NCBI GenBank assembly: GCA_963854735.1 | Contig: OY978108.1 | Span: 620,001-684,000, forward strand | Source: Marvania coccoides | Taxonomy: Eukaryota > Chlorophyta > Trebouxiophyceae > Chlorellales > Chlorellaceae | DNA: 64,000 bases | Direction of reading: 5' to 3' | In this document: positions 22,794 to 34,304 of the stretch, in pieces | How positions within the stretch are numbered: the stretch's first letter is position 1 | How the letters are laid out: every line of letters begins with the position of its first letter | Program-made: the position numbers and the translations under genes | Notes under the pieces: model-generated | What the model was told of the DNA's origin: nothing | The model's input: the letters and a program-made list of their open reading frames with translations, nothing else | Database searches by the model: none

Positions 22794-23721
22794 TTATCCT
22801 AAAAAGGGCGCACCACAGGTGCATGTTTTTCGGTTGCCCATGCACACTCCCTCGAAAGAAGGATTCTTCTTGGCGAACGAAGCGTCAGGCGTGCTGTTCA
22901 AAAGCTGCTGCTGAATGCTCTGCCACGTTTCTGGCCGTGATTGAAGCTGCTGGTGCATGTTGAACAGCCGAATGGACTTGACCGCATCCCTGCATCGTGG
23001 AAATGTCGCTAATTATTTTGTTTCGTGCAGCACAAGTGCTCATAGGGGGGAAAACACAGCTCCTTACCCTACAGCATCATGCGCAACCGTTGTATCCCAG
23101 TTCAGAAGGACTTTCGCGAGGTGGTCCTGCCCGAAAACCGAATAGGTCTTGAATTTTGGGTTCCAAATGCGGTACAACCCTGCAAGATCCATTAGCTGCT
23201 GGAAATCCCGGCCCTCCATCAGCCCTAGCCACTGGACATCCTTGGCTATGTTTTGCCCCACGAGAATGGCGCGCTGAGGCAGGCATTGTCGCAGGTACGC
23301 AATGGCGTGCTGCAGCGGAATGCCCTGGCTGTCGAGCAGCTCCTTGGTCAGCCTATGGACGGAAAACGTGAGTGGGATGTGTGTGAGCTACACCATTATC
23401 TCAGAGTGTAGAAGAATTCTCGTTTTATATAGGGAGGAATGGCAAAGACCTGTACCTACCCAGTCAAGGGTGTCAAATAAGACACCACTGGGTGCTCTGG
23501 CTTGACATACAGGTTCAAAATGACTCGTTCATATTGATCCTGCGAGGAACATCGAAGAAGCTGTGAGTCATGCATGTGTGGCTGCTGGATGCAATCAAAC
23601 GGCCACTCACAACAAGAGAAATTTGCGCGACTGAGCGGGTATTGTGATCGTTGCCCGTGGCCACACACTCCACGTCGATGCTGTAATATTGCGAGGGGTT
23701 GGTGGTGTTTTGACTTTGCAT
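22794..23721 (-). CDS. DEDDh 3'-5' exonuclease (REXO/ISG20-like)
   Basis: Four coding exons (23721-23611, 23539-23460, 23352-23068, 22989-22794, minus) join in frame to 223 residues. Motif Exo I is YSIDVECVATG (D-x-E), Exo II is VGQNIAKDVQWLGL, and Exo III is TTVAHDAVGDAVKSIRLF (H-D-x4-D). This is the DEDDh nuclease core shared by REXO4, ISG20 and PAN2. A short C-terminal Cys cluster (GVCMGNRKTCTCGAPF) may bind metal. The protein is probably an RNA 3' exonuclease; the substrate cannot be told from sequence. The final intron-phase check requires a donor agg|gtaagg, which fits. Confidence 0.85.
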
Positions 23722-24065
23722 GATGATGCCTTGAAAATTTTGAGGCCCTCTCCTGCTGCTGCCTATTACCAGTGGTTGATGATCACAATTTAATATATAT
23801 CAACAATAAAAAAATTGCCGAACACAATATTAAAGCCGATTTATAGTTGATGAGGGGTGTTTATTACGGATTTTGCTTTTGCTGCTTGTTTGCTCCAAGG
23901 CAAGGTGCGTAGTTCCAGTTGGTCTCAACAGACAAATTTGATGCAGCTCAAGGTCGCTGGGGAGGCCGTCTCAAAGTGCTTGTGTTTTGGAAAAGAAAAT
24001 CTTGGTTCGAGATGAGTGAGCGATTAGCGGAGCTGCGGTATTTTTTTAATTAATTTTATTACCGC
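23722..24065. promoter_or_regulatory. Divergent spacer: exonuclease / PGRL1
   Basis: A 344 bp region between two outward-facing start codons. It is AT-rich and no defined element could be picked out. Confidence 0.4.
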
Positions 24066-25195
24066 ATGATGGCTCTGCAGTCCTCGTTGAGGGTGCCGTG
24101 CACCCTGCCCGCTCGTGCCAGGGCACACGCCCAGACATCCTACTCTGCCCGTCGCCCCTCGCTCGCCAACTTCCGCGTCAAGGCCGTGCAGGAAGAAGTT
24201 GGCAAGTTTCATTTCGACTGCACGGGTGGACGCGGGTTTGTGTTGACTTCCCACTTCTTCAAAATAATCTTACATTTTGGTTCCTTTCTGTTTCGCTGCA
24301 GATGCGTGCGATGACAACGTTAACGAATTCTGTAGCTTGGACGCCATGGGCCGCAAGCCCGTGAAGTCGATGAGCTTGGGCGAGAAAGAGCAGGCTTTCC
24401 TGGAGGCCATGTCGGTGAGGCGCTCAGTTTTAGAACCCAAGTCTCCCTTATCTTTAAGCTCCAACTTCCCGTCCCTAACCTCCTTTACAAACCATTCAAC
24501 CACAGGCATTCTATTATGACGGCAAGCCAGCGCTGACCGACGAGGAGTTTGACCTTCTGAAGGACGAGCTGCTGTGGAGCGGCTCCAAGGTGGCGGTGCT
24601 CTCCAGCAACGAGAAGCGCTTCTTGGAGGCCAGCATGGCGTACAACAGGGGGAAGCCCATCATGTCGAACACTGACTACGACAAGCTCAAGGTCGCGTTG
24701 CGACAGGAGAACTCGGTGGTCACCGCGCAGGGCGCCCGCTGCAGCCTGCGCACCCGCAAGATGTACTCGGACGCGCAGGTGGATTACCCCCGGCTGGTGG
24801 CGCTTAACATCCCTGCGGCCGTGTCTGTGCTGCTGGGTCTGTTTGCCATTGACGACCTCACCGGGTTTGAGGTGACGCAGCTCATGGAGCTGCCCGACCC
24901 TTTTGGGCTGATCGTGGTGTGGGGGGTGGTGCTACCTGTGGTGTACATTCTGTCCAACGCCATCACGAATCTGGTGTTCAAGGACGCCATGGTGCTCAAG
25001 GCGCCCTGCCCCAACTGCGGCACAGAAAACTTGACCTACTTTGGCGATATCCTCACGGTGGCCGGAAACAGCGGCCAGAACGAGGTGCAGTGCACCAACT
25101 GCAAGACCAAACTGCTGTTCGACTCGGAGATGCGCCAGGTGACTGTGTCTGCGCCAGACGGCAGCGATGGCGCCCCTGCTTCGCTTCTGCAGTGA
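24066..25195 (+). CDS. PGRL1: PGR5-like protein 1 (cyclic electron flow)
   Basis: Three coding exons (24066-24201, 24302-24414, 24506-25195) encode 312 residues. PGRL1 works with PGR5 in thylakoid cyclic electron flow around photosystem I. The first ~40 residues are a Ser/Arg/Ala-rich chloroplast transit peptide. Conserved segments follow: AFYYDGKPALTDEEFDLLKDEL, EKRFLEASMAYNRGKPIMS and RCSLRTRKMYSD (C162). Two membrane spans follow (VSVLLGLFAIDDL and FGLIVVWGVVLPVVYIL). Two C-terminal CxxC pairs (C251/C254 and C279/C282) are the redox/iron-binding cysteines of the family. Intron 1 needs a GC donor (gttg|gcaagt): no GT donor nearby keeps the frame. Confidence 0.96.
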
Positions 25196-25726
25196 GCTGA
25201 GCAGGGAGAGAGGCGATGGGCTAGCCTGTTGCCCAAGCTCAAGAACATTTGGCCCCAGCGAGCTGATGTTCTCGCAGACGAGCGTTTGCCTGGAGGTTGG
25301 CGCACGGCAAAATGAATTTTTTTTCCAAGGGGCGGCACGAAATAGTACGCCGCGCACGACGCACCCACTACTTCTGTATAGCTTGCCGCTGGAGTTTGAC
25401 TATTATTTGAGAGATGAGAGTATTGTTTTAAAGACGAAATCGGTGTAAAATAAGAAAGGCCCAAAATTGAATTCAAAAATTATGGTGGTCAATCGAGTGC
25501 TCAGAAAGCTCCTTAAAAAAGCCAATAATTTCTAAGACAGTGCATAGCATATATAAATAGTTTTCAAGCTCGGAATTTTCACAAAACTATTCTCGCTTAC
25601 AAAAAAAAACGTTTAAAATAATTTTAAAATTGTTTAGGCGTTTTTTTTAATGAGCGAGCGATTTTCTTAGGAGGTGGCGCACATTAGCAGCATTATTTAA
25701 GCTCGAGCCCTAGGCATTGCGTCCCG
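25196..25726. other. Intergenic, AT-rich
   Basis: The PGRL1 3' region with TGTAA at 25444-25448 (candidate poly(A) signal), then the upstream region of the SANT gene. A GC-rich patch near 25200-25380 is probably 3' UTR. Confidence 0.5.
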
Positions 25727-28700
25727 ATGGGTTCGTTGGAACCTTCGCAAAACCGCATTTTCGTTAAGCCCACCTCGGCCCAGCGCAGCGTGCCAGCGGT
25801 CACCGATGCGGACAAGAAGAGAATGGCGGTGGACCAGCTCGACGCGGCTCCCGCGGCACCCACTACCGCTGACAACGGCGACAACCGAGCAGCGGCACCG
25901 GCAGGCCTCCCATCCCACAAAAGCGGTGAGTTTTTGCTCTTGAATCTCGCTCCTGGCCCGCTGTCTGAGCTCACGACACATTGACTGACGCACCGACGTG
26001 GTTTCCACAGGCACTGACGGCGCAGAGGCTCGCGACACGCCCCGGACAACCCAGCCGTCTGGCAAGAGCAGTGGTACGTCGTTGACGCCCTGAATTCCCG
26101 TAATTGTTTATCTTTACAGCACGCTCTCATGTGGTATAACGCTGTGCAGGCAAGTCCAAGTCGAAGGGGGGCTACAAGCCCAAGAGCGGCCCAACGTGGA
26201 CTTACAAAGAACACCGTTACTTCTTCGAGCACCTGCGCTACGCAGCGGACCGGTCGCGGGAGGAGATCGCCATGGGCATCGCCAACACGCTGCGCACGAA
26301 GGCGTATGATCAGGTCTGCGCCTTCTACGACAACTTGACGGAGAAGACGTTGAAAATTCGGGCGGCGTCCGACCCTCACAGCCCCGAGAAGTGCACGCAC
26401 AAAATGCTGATTCACTACTGGGACACATGCTGGGTATGTTTATTTATCTTGCGCACGGTTGTTGTTAATACGAGCCTCACAAATTTAACCCTCGTCTCGT
26501 CTTTCTCTCCCGCCGCTGCAGCTGCCAAATTGGGAGGTCAAAATCAAGAAGGGCAAGCACAGCGCCAAGAGCAAGGAGGAAAATTTTGAGGACAAGAAGA
26601 GGAAAGAGGTGGGTGCATTATATTGGCTTGACCAATCCTACTTTTCTAGCTTGAAGCCCTGTCTCATTTTTTTCTTTCCTTTCCAGCCGTCCTCTGCCTG
26701 CCCAGACAGCGCGGCAAAGACTGATCGGAGCAACAAGAGGCGCGTTGCGCCCGCTCTCACCGACGAGGGACCTGCCAAGCCAGCAGCAGAGGCTGCGACC
26801 CCCAACTTGGCTGCCCAAGTCACGCCCAGCATCGCTGCTGAGGCCCCTCTCCCTGCGACCGCCCCCGCGCAGCCCAAAACCGCCGCGGCAGCAATGCGGG
26901 GGGCCATAACCCCCGACCCTGTGGTCGCTCCTGGTGCGGCGCCTGCAACTGCGGGAGCGGCAATGCTCACCGCCGACGCTGCAGCAGCAGGGCCCATCAT
27001 CCCTGTGTGCTTCGTGCCGGCCTCAGAGCGGCTGTCGAACTTTCTGATGAAGGCCAACTGCCCTCCCAGGGTGAAGATGGACGTTCTAGCAGGAGACTCC
27101 CTGTCCGCTGTCCTGTCCCGTCTGCATTCAGCACTGACCGTAAGTGCGCCGGTGCTGCGCCGTGCCACGCCCGTCGTGCTGGCTGGTACCGCCTGCAACC
27201 CCGTGGGGCGTGTGCCCACGTGGGGCGGGCCTGCGCTGGACCCGAATTTCACGGTCGGAGAGATGATTGGGCACCTGCGGACAACTCCCACCTCGCCAGA
27301 CAACCGCATGCCCATCCTCTACCAGTTCGAATCATCGGCATTCATTTGCGCTGCCGTTCCTGGAGCTCCTGTGTTGGCAGCGGCAGCCACTGTGCCGCTG
27401 GCACCGGCCGCTCCCACGCCGCCTTCCGCCGCTGACCTGACCCGGCGGCGGCGCACCGCCCGTAAGATCAAGGTGGCGGACCCGCTTGGCATGCTGCTCA
27501 ACGCCATTCAGACATGCCCAAAGGCCAGTGTCCCGTCTGACAGGGACTCGCACGTCCCTTGGGAGGAGCACGGGCTGGGCTGGGTGCGGTCTATGCCGCC
27601 GGCGTTTGTGAACCACGTTGCACAGGTGGTAGGGGGTACTCAGCCCCCGTTTTCTGCCGCCAACATGGCAGCGGTGGTGCCTCTGCTGGCTGTCCAGCAA
27701 CAGCGCCCCCTGGCTGCGGCTGCCGCACGTGCCCAGCCATCGCGGGCTATCGCAGCGCCTCAGCCTCGCCGCCCTGGCGCGCCTGCCGCCGTCTTTGGCG
27801 CGCCTGCAGCTGCGCCCGAGCAGGATCAGCACGCTCACACTGAGGCTGTGCCGACTGGTGGGGCCAAGTCCTTGGTGCAGACGCTGCTGGAGGATAGCAT
27901 GGACGTGGGCGACATCGCGTTCCCGCGGGGTCCCAGCGGGGGAGGTGGCACCAATGCTGCCGAGGCAGCGGCAGAACTGCCTGCCGCCGGCCCTGCGCCT
28001 ATGGACACCAGCGAGGCAGGTGCACCTGGGAATGGCGGCTTGGGCTTCACGGCTGGCGCCAGGGGACCAAAGCCCGCCGTGCTGTCTGGAAAGAGGCAGC
28101 GGCAGTCCGACGAAGAGGGCGGCCCGGCAGCAGCTGGAGCAAACATGCCTCGAGCGGAGGCAAACGCGGAGCCTGAGGCCATGCCTCCCCCCGCGCAGCG
28201 CCCCCGCAAGGCCCTGGGCCTGAAAGAGACCCTACGGCTTCATGCACTGGAGCAGCGTAAGGTAAAAGCCGCTGCGAAAGCGGCCAAGTTGCTGAAGGAA
28301 GCAGAGGACGAACGCAAAGTTGCCGCGGCGGCGTCTCGGGGCGGTACAGCGAAGGGTGCCGCAAAGGGTGGTGCCATAGCGGCACGGGCGACCACGAACA
28401 AGGCCAAGAGCTCGCGCGGCATGTCTGCTCCCATTCCCATTGCGTTCAAGGGAGCAGGGGAGCCCTTTTCGCACCCTCTCAACCTCTCTCCCCTGTGCAC
28501 GCCCCCAACTGTCGCTGCTGCGCAGGAGCAGCTGCAGCCCGCGGTCGAGCTTTTCCCGTCGGCAGGCGCCGCTGCCGCTGTTGTGCCGATGGTGCCTGTG
28601 GTGGTGCTGCCCGCTGGGATGCCGCTGCCCGCCAATATGCGGCAGTATCTTTATGCTCAGCCGCCGCCGCAAGGATACGCCGCTGCTGCTCCTGCGCCCG

Positions 28701-29413
28701 CTGCCCAAGGAGTACAAACGGCTGCAGCGGAAGCTCAGGACAACTCTGTGGAGCTGACCGGTTCTCTGCTGGCGGAGCTGCTCGCACCCGCGCCGCAGCC
28801 CTCCCAGCATGCTCAGCAGGAGTTGCGGGAGCAGCCCGCAGCTGGGCAGGAGGCGGCGGCGCAGGGAAATGCCCCGGACGCCGAGGGAGTGAACTTTGTC
28901 ACTCCACCCCCGAAGACCCGCCAGGGTGTTGGCGGAGGGGGCGTCGCCTCTTTCTGCCCCAACTCCATCCTTCGGCTCAGCTTTTCCGACGAGGACTGGG
29001 CGCCCGATGGGTTCGCGCCCGACCTGGCCCCCCAGGAAGGAGCAGCAGATGCTGCTGCTGCCGCCGGCGGTGAATATGGCGGTGGATCCCTGTTTGGCGC
29101 TGCCTCCCTGTTGAGCTTCGCCAACGGCCTGCCCAAGGCGCCGGACCCCACCCGGCCGGTGGTGAAGGAGGGCTTGGACGCCCTCCTGGGTCAGGCAGGC
29201 GATACCATCGAGGCGGTCGAAGTAGCACCCGCTGTTGCTGTCGCTGCTGAGCCCGTGGTCGACCTCGCAATGCTGGAGGGCGACGGCGGCAACAGCTGGA
29301 TGGACCCCTTTGCGTCCAACGATGGCGGCGCAGGGCGGGGACAGCAGCCTCCAGCGGTGGCTCTGGGGGACCGCCCGTTCGCGGGACAGCTGCCCTTCAG
29401 CAAGCCCGCTTGA
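25727..29413 (+). CDS. SANT/Myb-like protein, CRAMPED/TKI1-like
   Basis: Five coding exons (25727-25925, 26011-26073, 26150-26433, 26522-26608, 26687-29413) encode 1119 residues. A SANT/Myb-like domain near residues 101-185 (GPTWTYKEHRYFFEHLRYAA, then DQVCAFYDNLTEKTLKI) is followed by LIHYWDTCW. The DQV-x2-FY motif after a W-x2-E-x4-F helix resembles CRAMPED and plant TSL-kinase interacting protein 1, chromatin-linked regulators including of histone genes. Next comes a globular part (RLSNFLMKANCPPRVKMDV, then FTVGEMIGHLR), then about 700 residues of Ala/Pro/Gln-rich disorder. A short conserved-looking island, NSILRLSFSDEDWAPDGF, lies near the C-terminus. The family call is moderate. Confidence 0.6.
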
Positions 29414-29898
29414 GAACAAGCTTGCCAATTCTCTCCTACCACCACACAACTGTGGCGCGTTTGGGGATCAACCATTTATTCCCAGGAGACGGCTTGAGGA
29501 GAAGTGGCTTATGGTGTATATAATCTCTCTTTACTCAAATGATGAAGAATGACATGACATAATAACACATAATAATCATTTCGATTTTCCAATTCTTGAC
29601 TGACAACGAATACCTCCCTTCCCAAAAAAGACACTACCTCCAATAAAGAATAAACCCCCCATTATACTTGTCTGCTTTGACATTTCCTTATTCATATTCA
29701 TGTAACATCATTTGATAACAATAAAACCAGCAGACAGCAGGCAGGCATTCCGGTGCATGAGAGAGTAAAATATACACTGATCGTACCCTGATCAGCATTT
29801 TTTTGCAGTATAGGCAAGTTCTCACTAGTCAGCATGTTTACATTCGTTGAATAAGAATAAATTCAAGTATATGAAAGTATGAAAGTATGAAAGTTATT
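29414..29898. other. Convergent 3' region
   Basis: Between the stop codons of the SANT gene (plus) and the RecQ gene (minus). TGTAA at 29701-29705 (plus) and TTACA near 29838 (TGTAA on minus) are candidate poly(A) signals. Three copies of gtatgaaa occur at about 29876-29898. No gene was seen. Confidence 0.5.
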
Positions 29899-32800
29899 TT
29901 AATCGCCGCCACCACCATTACCGCTGCGCAGCGCAACTTTGCAAGCACACGCCACAGTAGGGAAGTCCACATCTCTTAAACTACCCCAAAATGCGCCCAT
30001 TCGCTTCGCCCAATCATTGCGAGGCATCGCTGGGCTCCCGGTTCCGCTGAGCAATCTCGCCAGCGAAAGCGGCAACAGAGCGGACCCTCCCTGCTCTTTG
30101 TTGCGCCGTGCCACCGCCTGCGCCGTCTGCAGCATAGTAGTCGGGGGAACCACTCTCAGCGGCAGCCCCTCCTGCTCCAGCGCAGCATAAGCCGCACTCT
30201 GTCCCCCGACAGCTCCGACAGCCTCCTCCTGCGCAAAATATCCATCCAGCGCCTCGCGTAGCGCCGCTTCCTGCTGCTGTTGCTCGGTGCAGACCACCGC
30301 GCTGGCCAGGCTGCGGTAGGCTGTGTCCAGGCGCGACACTTGGCACCTCAGCATGGCGTCCAACCGCGTGTGGATTTCATCAGCCAGCGCCTCCACGTCT
30401 TCCGGCTCCCGCATCACCTCAAACGCGGGGCCCTGGTCGCTGGACAGCTCAAATCCGATGAGTTTGCGGTGCGCCATGACCTGCAGCTCCTGCAGCGCTG
30501 CTCCGGGCGGTTTGCCTGCCAGGCCGGCCAGTTTGGGCGTAGACACCGAGTACAGGCCGTTGCGAGGGCGGGGGCAGGCCAAAAGGACGGCGCGCACGAT
30601 AGGGTGCTCCTCCACAAGGTCCTCCGGGGCTGCCGCATAAAATGACACCTTTGCGACAGCAGAGACCTTGGGCAGCACGCGCAGGTAGGGCTCCTCGTCA
30701 GCCTCCAAGTATCCTAGCACGGACTCTATGTTCTCTTCCTGCATGTCCACCGTGGCCGCCAGCTTGCGGCAGGGCAGCACCCCAAAGGAACGCTCGCTGG
30801 TGTTTTCCTCTTCCTCATCCCGCTGCGCAGAAGAAAAGACGCTGCTGAGCACGCTGCGCACCCCTTCTTTGGCCACCACTCCAGAATATGCGAGGGAGCG
30901 CAGCGAAATGAAGTCCGCATCGCTCAAAAAGGCGTGACACTGTGCCTCTGAGCCGTCCCTCCCTGCCCGCCCAATCTGCTGCACGTACTCTTCTAGGCTG
31001 CGTGGCATGGTGGCGTGCACCACGGCATCTACCGATGAGATGTCTACGCCCATGCCGAAGGCCACGGTGGCCACCACCACCCGAAGCCGCCCAGCAGCAA
31101 ATGCTGCTTCCACAGTCGCACGCTCCTTTAGGTTGCGCCCGGCATGGTAGGCCTGCGCCACGACCCCCGCAGTGACTAGCGCGCCGGCCAGGGAGTCGGC
31201 GTCGCCCTTCCAGGCGCAGTACACGACGGTGGAGCGTGCAGAGGCCAAGGGGCCCTTGAATAGCCGCACTATCTGCTGCCACCCAGTGCTGCTGGAACCG
31301 GCGCCAGAGGGAGTGCCGCCGGAGCGTCGAACGTGCAGCCGGAGATTTTGCCGGATGGCGCTGTCGCGGAGGACCTGCGGTGGCGGGATGCGAAGCACGC
31401 TGCACACTGCCGCCTCAGTCGCCTTGGTAGCTGTGGCGGTGAGAGCCAACACGCTGCGGGCAGAGATGTCACGATGCAGCACCTCACCCAGGCGGAAATA
31501 GGCTGGTCGGAAGGAGTGGCCCCACTCTGCCACGCAGTGAGCCTCGTCGATGACCACCAGGGCCAGGGGCATGCGTGGCTGCAGCGCTGCCACCAGGTAG
31601 GGGTTGCTGAGGCGCTCAGGGCTGACAAACAGCAGCCGGATGGCTCCGACCTATATCAGAGAGAAGATAAGTGCAGACGAGGACGAGTTTTAGTTAGTAG
31701 GTCACTAAAGTTGAGGAAATAGTCGCTCAAAACTCACCTCCACATTTTTCAGCACTTGGCGGGCCTCCTGCAGCGACTGCCCCGACCACATAACTGCTGG
31801 GTTGAGCTCTTTCGGCGCTGCCTTGCACTGGTCGTGCATGAGGGCGATGAGGGGGGACACCACCAGCGTCAGCCCTGGCAGTAGCAGCGCCGGCAGCTGG
31901 TAGCACAGAGACTTGCCCATGCCTGAAGCAAAAAAACGTAAATAAGAAAGAACCTTATAGATTCAAGAATCAGGTTGCATCACGAGCTACATTCAAACTC
32001 ACCTGTTGGCATGATGCTGAGACAGGGCTCACCACGCAGCACCTGCTGGATGGTGGCCACCTGCAGGCCGCGGAACGCAGAGAACCCAAAGGATCTGTGC
32101 AGCTTAGACTGCAGCGCCTCGAGCTCGCAAGCCTCCTCCACGTTGATCTCTGCTGGCGCCGGCGGAATGGGCATCGAAGCTGCCAGCACCGGAGCGACCT
32201 GCCGCCTTGGCGGGCCTCCGGCGGCAATGGTAGCCTGGTTGCTGGCCTCATTTTCTTCCTCGCTCAGCTCCTCTGCTGGACCCTCCACCCCTGGGCAGTC
32301 TTTGGCCCAGTGCCCTTTTCCGCCGCACTTGAAGCAGGCGCTGCCGCCCCTGCTGTCCCACCCCTCCATGAACTCCGAGCCGTCTCCCACTTGCCGCAGC
32401 CGCTGTGTCTTCCACCTGCCCCGGCCGGGGCGCCGCCGGGTGGTGCTGTGCCGCGAAGCCCTGAACTTGGTGCTGCCACGGCCCTTCTGCTCGGTTACCC
32501 ACATCAGAAGGAAATGTTTAGGAATTAGATGAAAACTATAAAGAAGACGCCTTCGAAAACTCACTTTGAGGTCTATGCGCACGAAGTTGTTGCCCCAGCC
32601 CGAGTTCGGCGCCGCCCGCGCCTTCTTCTTGACGCCTTGGTCGTCCTCCTCGCCATCGCGCTTGTGCCGCGTTCTGTACATCACCTGGAGGCCATCGTCC
32701 GTGCAGTGCGTTGCAATGCCTGAACCACCACCCCCAGTGCTGGCAGCAACCGAGGGAAGGCTGGCAGCGCGGGAGGAAGGCCCAGCGGAGGGCATCAATG

Positions 32801-33374
32801 GCGCTGAAATCCTCGGTGCTGCCGGTTGTGCTACACCCCCGGAGGGAGCCCCAGGCCCCGCCGAAGGCTGGCCTGTTTGTGAAGGGTCGTTTCTGACCGC
32901 TTGCGGGGCCGCAGCAGCTGGGGTGGGCCTTGAAGGGGGCAGTGGTTGGCGGCCGATGAATGCTGGGGGACCGCTGACCAAAAAGGTGCGCATGAAAGAG
33001 GGCTGCCGCAAAATTGTTGGTCCAGGCTGGAAGCCTTCCGATAGCGACCCCTGGCCAGCAGAAGAAGGCTCCGCAGCAGTTGGTGCAGCTGCTTGGGCCT
33101 CAGCAGCAGCGGAGCTGACCAAGCGGCGATGAGCAGGCCGCTGCGCTGACGTCTTCCGCATCGCGGCTGTCAAAGTAGGCTTCCTCCCAAATTGGAATCG
33201 CTGCGTTTGAGGAGCTACCTGTGGGGTGGCGTCCGCGAGCTGGTACTCGGAATGCCACACCTCGTCGTCGCTCCCAACAAAGTCTCCGCCCTCCAAGCTG
33301 TTTTGTGGAGGCTGTGAATGTCTGTGCTGACAATATTGCACGCCTTCGTCATCTGAATCGGGAATAAAATCCAT
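29899..33374 (-). CDS. RECQL4: RECQL4-like RecQ helicase
   Basis: Four coding exons (33374-32565, 32486-32003, 31922-31738, 31650-29899, minus) encode 1076 residues. The long disordered N-terminal part ends in a conserved [13 protein letters not shown] block and a CCHC zinc knuckle ([14 protein letters not shown], 321-334). Both are features of RECQL4, whose N-terminus is Sld2-like and acts in replication initiation. The helicase core has MPTGMGKS (Walker A, 430s), VVIDEAHC (DEAH 528-531), [10 protein letters not shown] and QIGRAGRDG. The C-terminus matches RECQL4 ([19 protein letters not shown]). Intron 1 (32487-32564) is 78 nt, a multiple of three with no stop, so retention would stay in frame. 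Confidence 0.9.
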
Positions 33375-34304
33375 TTTTCAAAAGGAAATGAAAACGAAAA
33401 TCAAAATTTCAGCCACGGAGGTCGAGGCCAAACGCCTTGATTCGCATTTGGATATTTCAAGTTATAGAAAAATGCAATTAAATTAAAATAAAGAAGATTG
33501 AAATAATTCAAAAATTTGCCAGTCGCAGCGGTTTTAAAAAAACTTTGGTTTGGGCGGACCGTCCGAGCCGCGGCTCGCTTGGACACGAATACGCAAATTG
33601 CCAGACCTGTGTCATAAAATTCACGTATTTTTTTATTCTCGCTATTCTGAACGCACACGCGCATCAAAGTGAGTTGATTTGATTTGATCTCGAAACCACC
33701 CTTTTCTCCTAGCATATTAAAAGTTTTGGTTCATCCTCGATATAATTTTATCTATACCTCAACAAGGACGTGATGGTTAGAAGTAAAAGGTCGGACTTTG
33801 CACATACCCACCCTCATCCCCTTGTTGGCGGCGGTGACGGTGGATTTTATTTTGCCTTCAAACAATTTTATTGACCAGCCCCTCTGCTCTTGTTACCCCG
33901 GCGCCTGGGACATATTGTTTGACCCTTGGCCCGCGCAAGCTTGAGCACATTGTATTTTCTTCTAGGGGGTAGGCTTGAAGCTGGCAGCGAGAGCCCGCTG
34001 CCGGCACGCAAGCCCCTTGCCCCAACAGCAAAACGGAGGAGCTGATCAATTTAAATTGTTTGAGAGGCGAAATATTTTGCAAAGGAATGACGTAAAAATT
34101 TAGCTGATCCTTGTCTCATCTTCAGTAGCATAAATTTGGTATTTTTCGGGGGAGGTCGTTTGCTCCCTGACGAAGGAATCGATCTCGCATTTTTATCCTG
34201 CTGCTCGTAATTATTTCTTTTGCTAGATATCCTCATGCGGTTTGAGTATATATAGCTCCATGCTTATATGGATATGAATGTCGGTGTTTTCAATATCCCG
34301 CAGA
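33375..34304. other. Divergent spacer: RecQ / GPDH
   Basis: A 930 bp spacer. It contains an imperfect hairpin (33980-33989 with 33996-34005, one mismatch, loop of 6) and the TATA-like element at 34247 ahead of the GPDH gene. No open reading frame of note and no RNA gene was recognised. Confidence 0.5.
34247..34254 (+). promoter_or_regulatory. TATA-like element of GPDH gene
   Basis: TATATATA lies 51 bp upstream of the GPDH start codon, a good distance for a core promoter with a short 5' UTR. This is the clearest TATA box in the window. Confidence 0.5.

Noticed and set aside
24199..24208. A GT donor for PGRL1 intron 1 (gaa|gttggc or ggcaa|gtttca)
   Set aside because: Both choices put the conserved downstream exon out of frame or into a stop; the GC donor keeps DACDDN in frame.
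28232..29449. Minus-strand open frame of 405 codons
   Set aside because: Antisense to the Ala/Pro-rich part of the SANT protein; Arg/Ser/Cys-rich with no domain.
33980..34005. Hairpin as a regulatory RNA or terminator
   Set aside because: A single 10 bp stem with one mismatch is expected by chance in a spacer of this length, and eukaryotic genes do not use such terminators.
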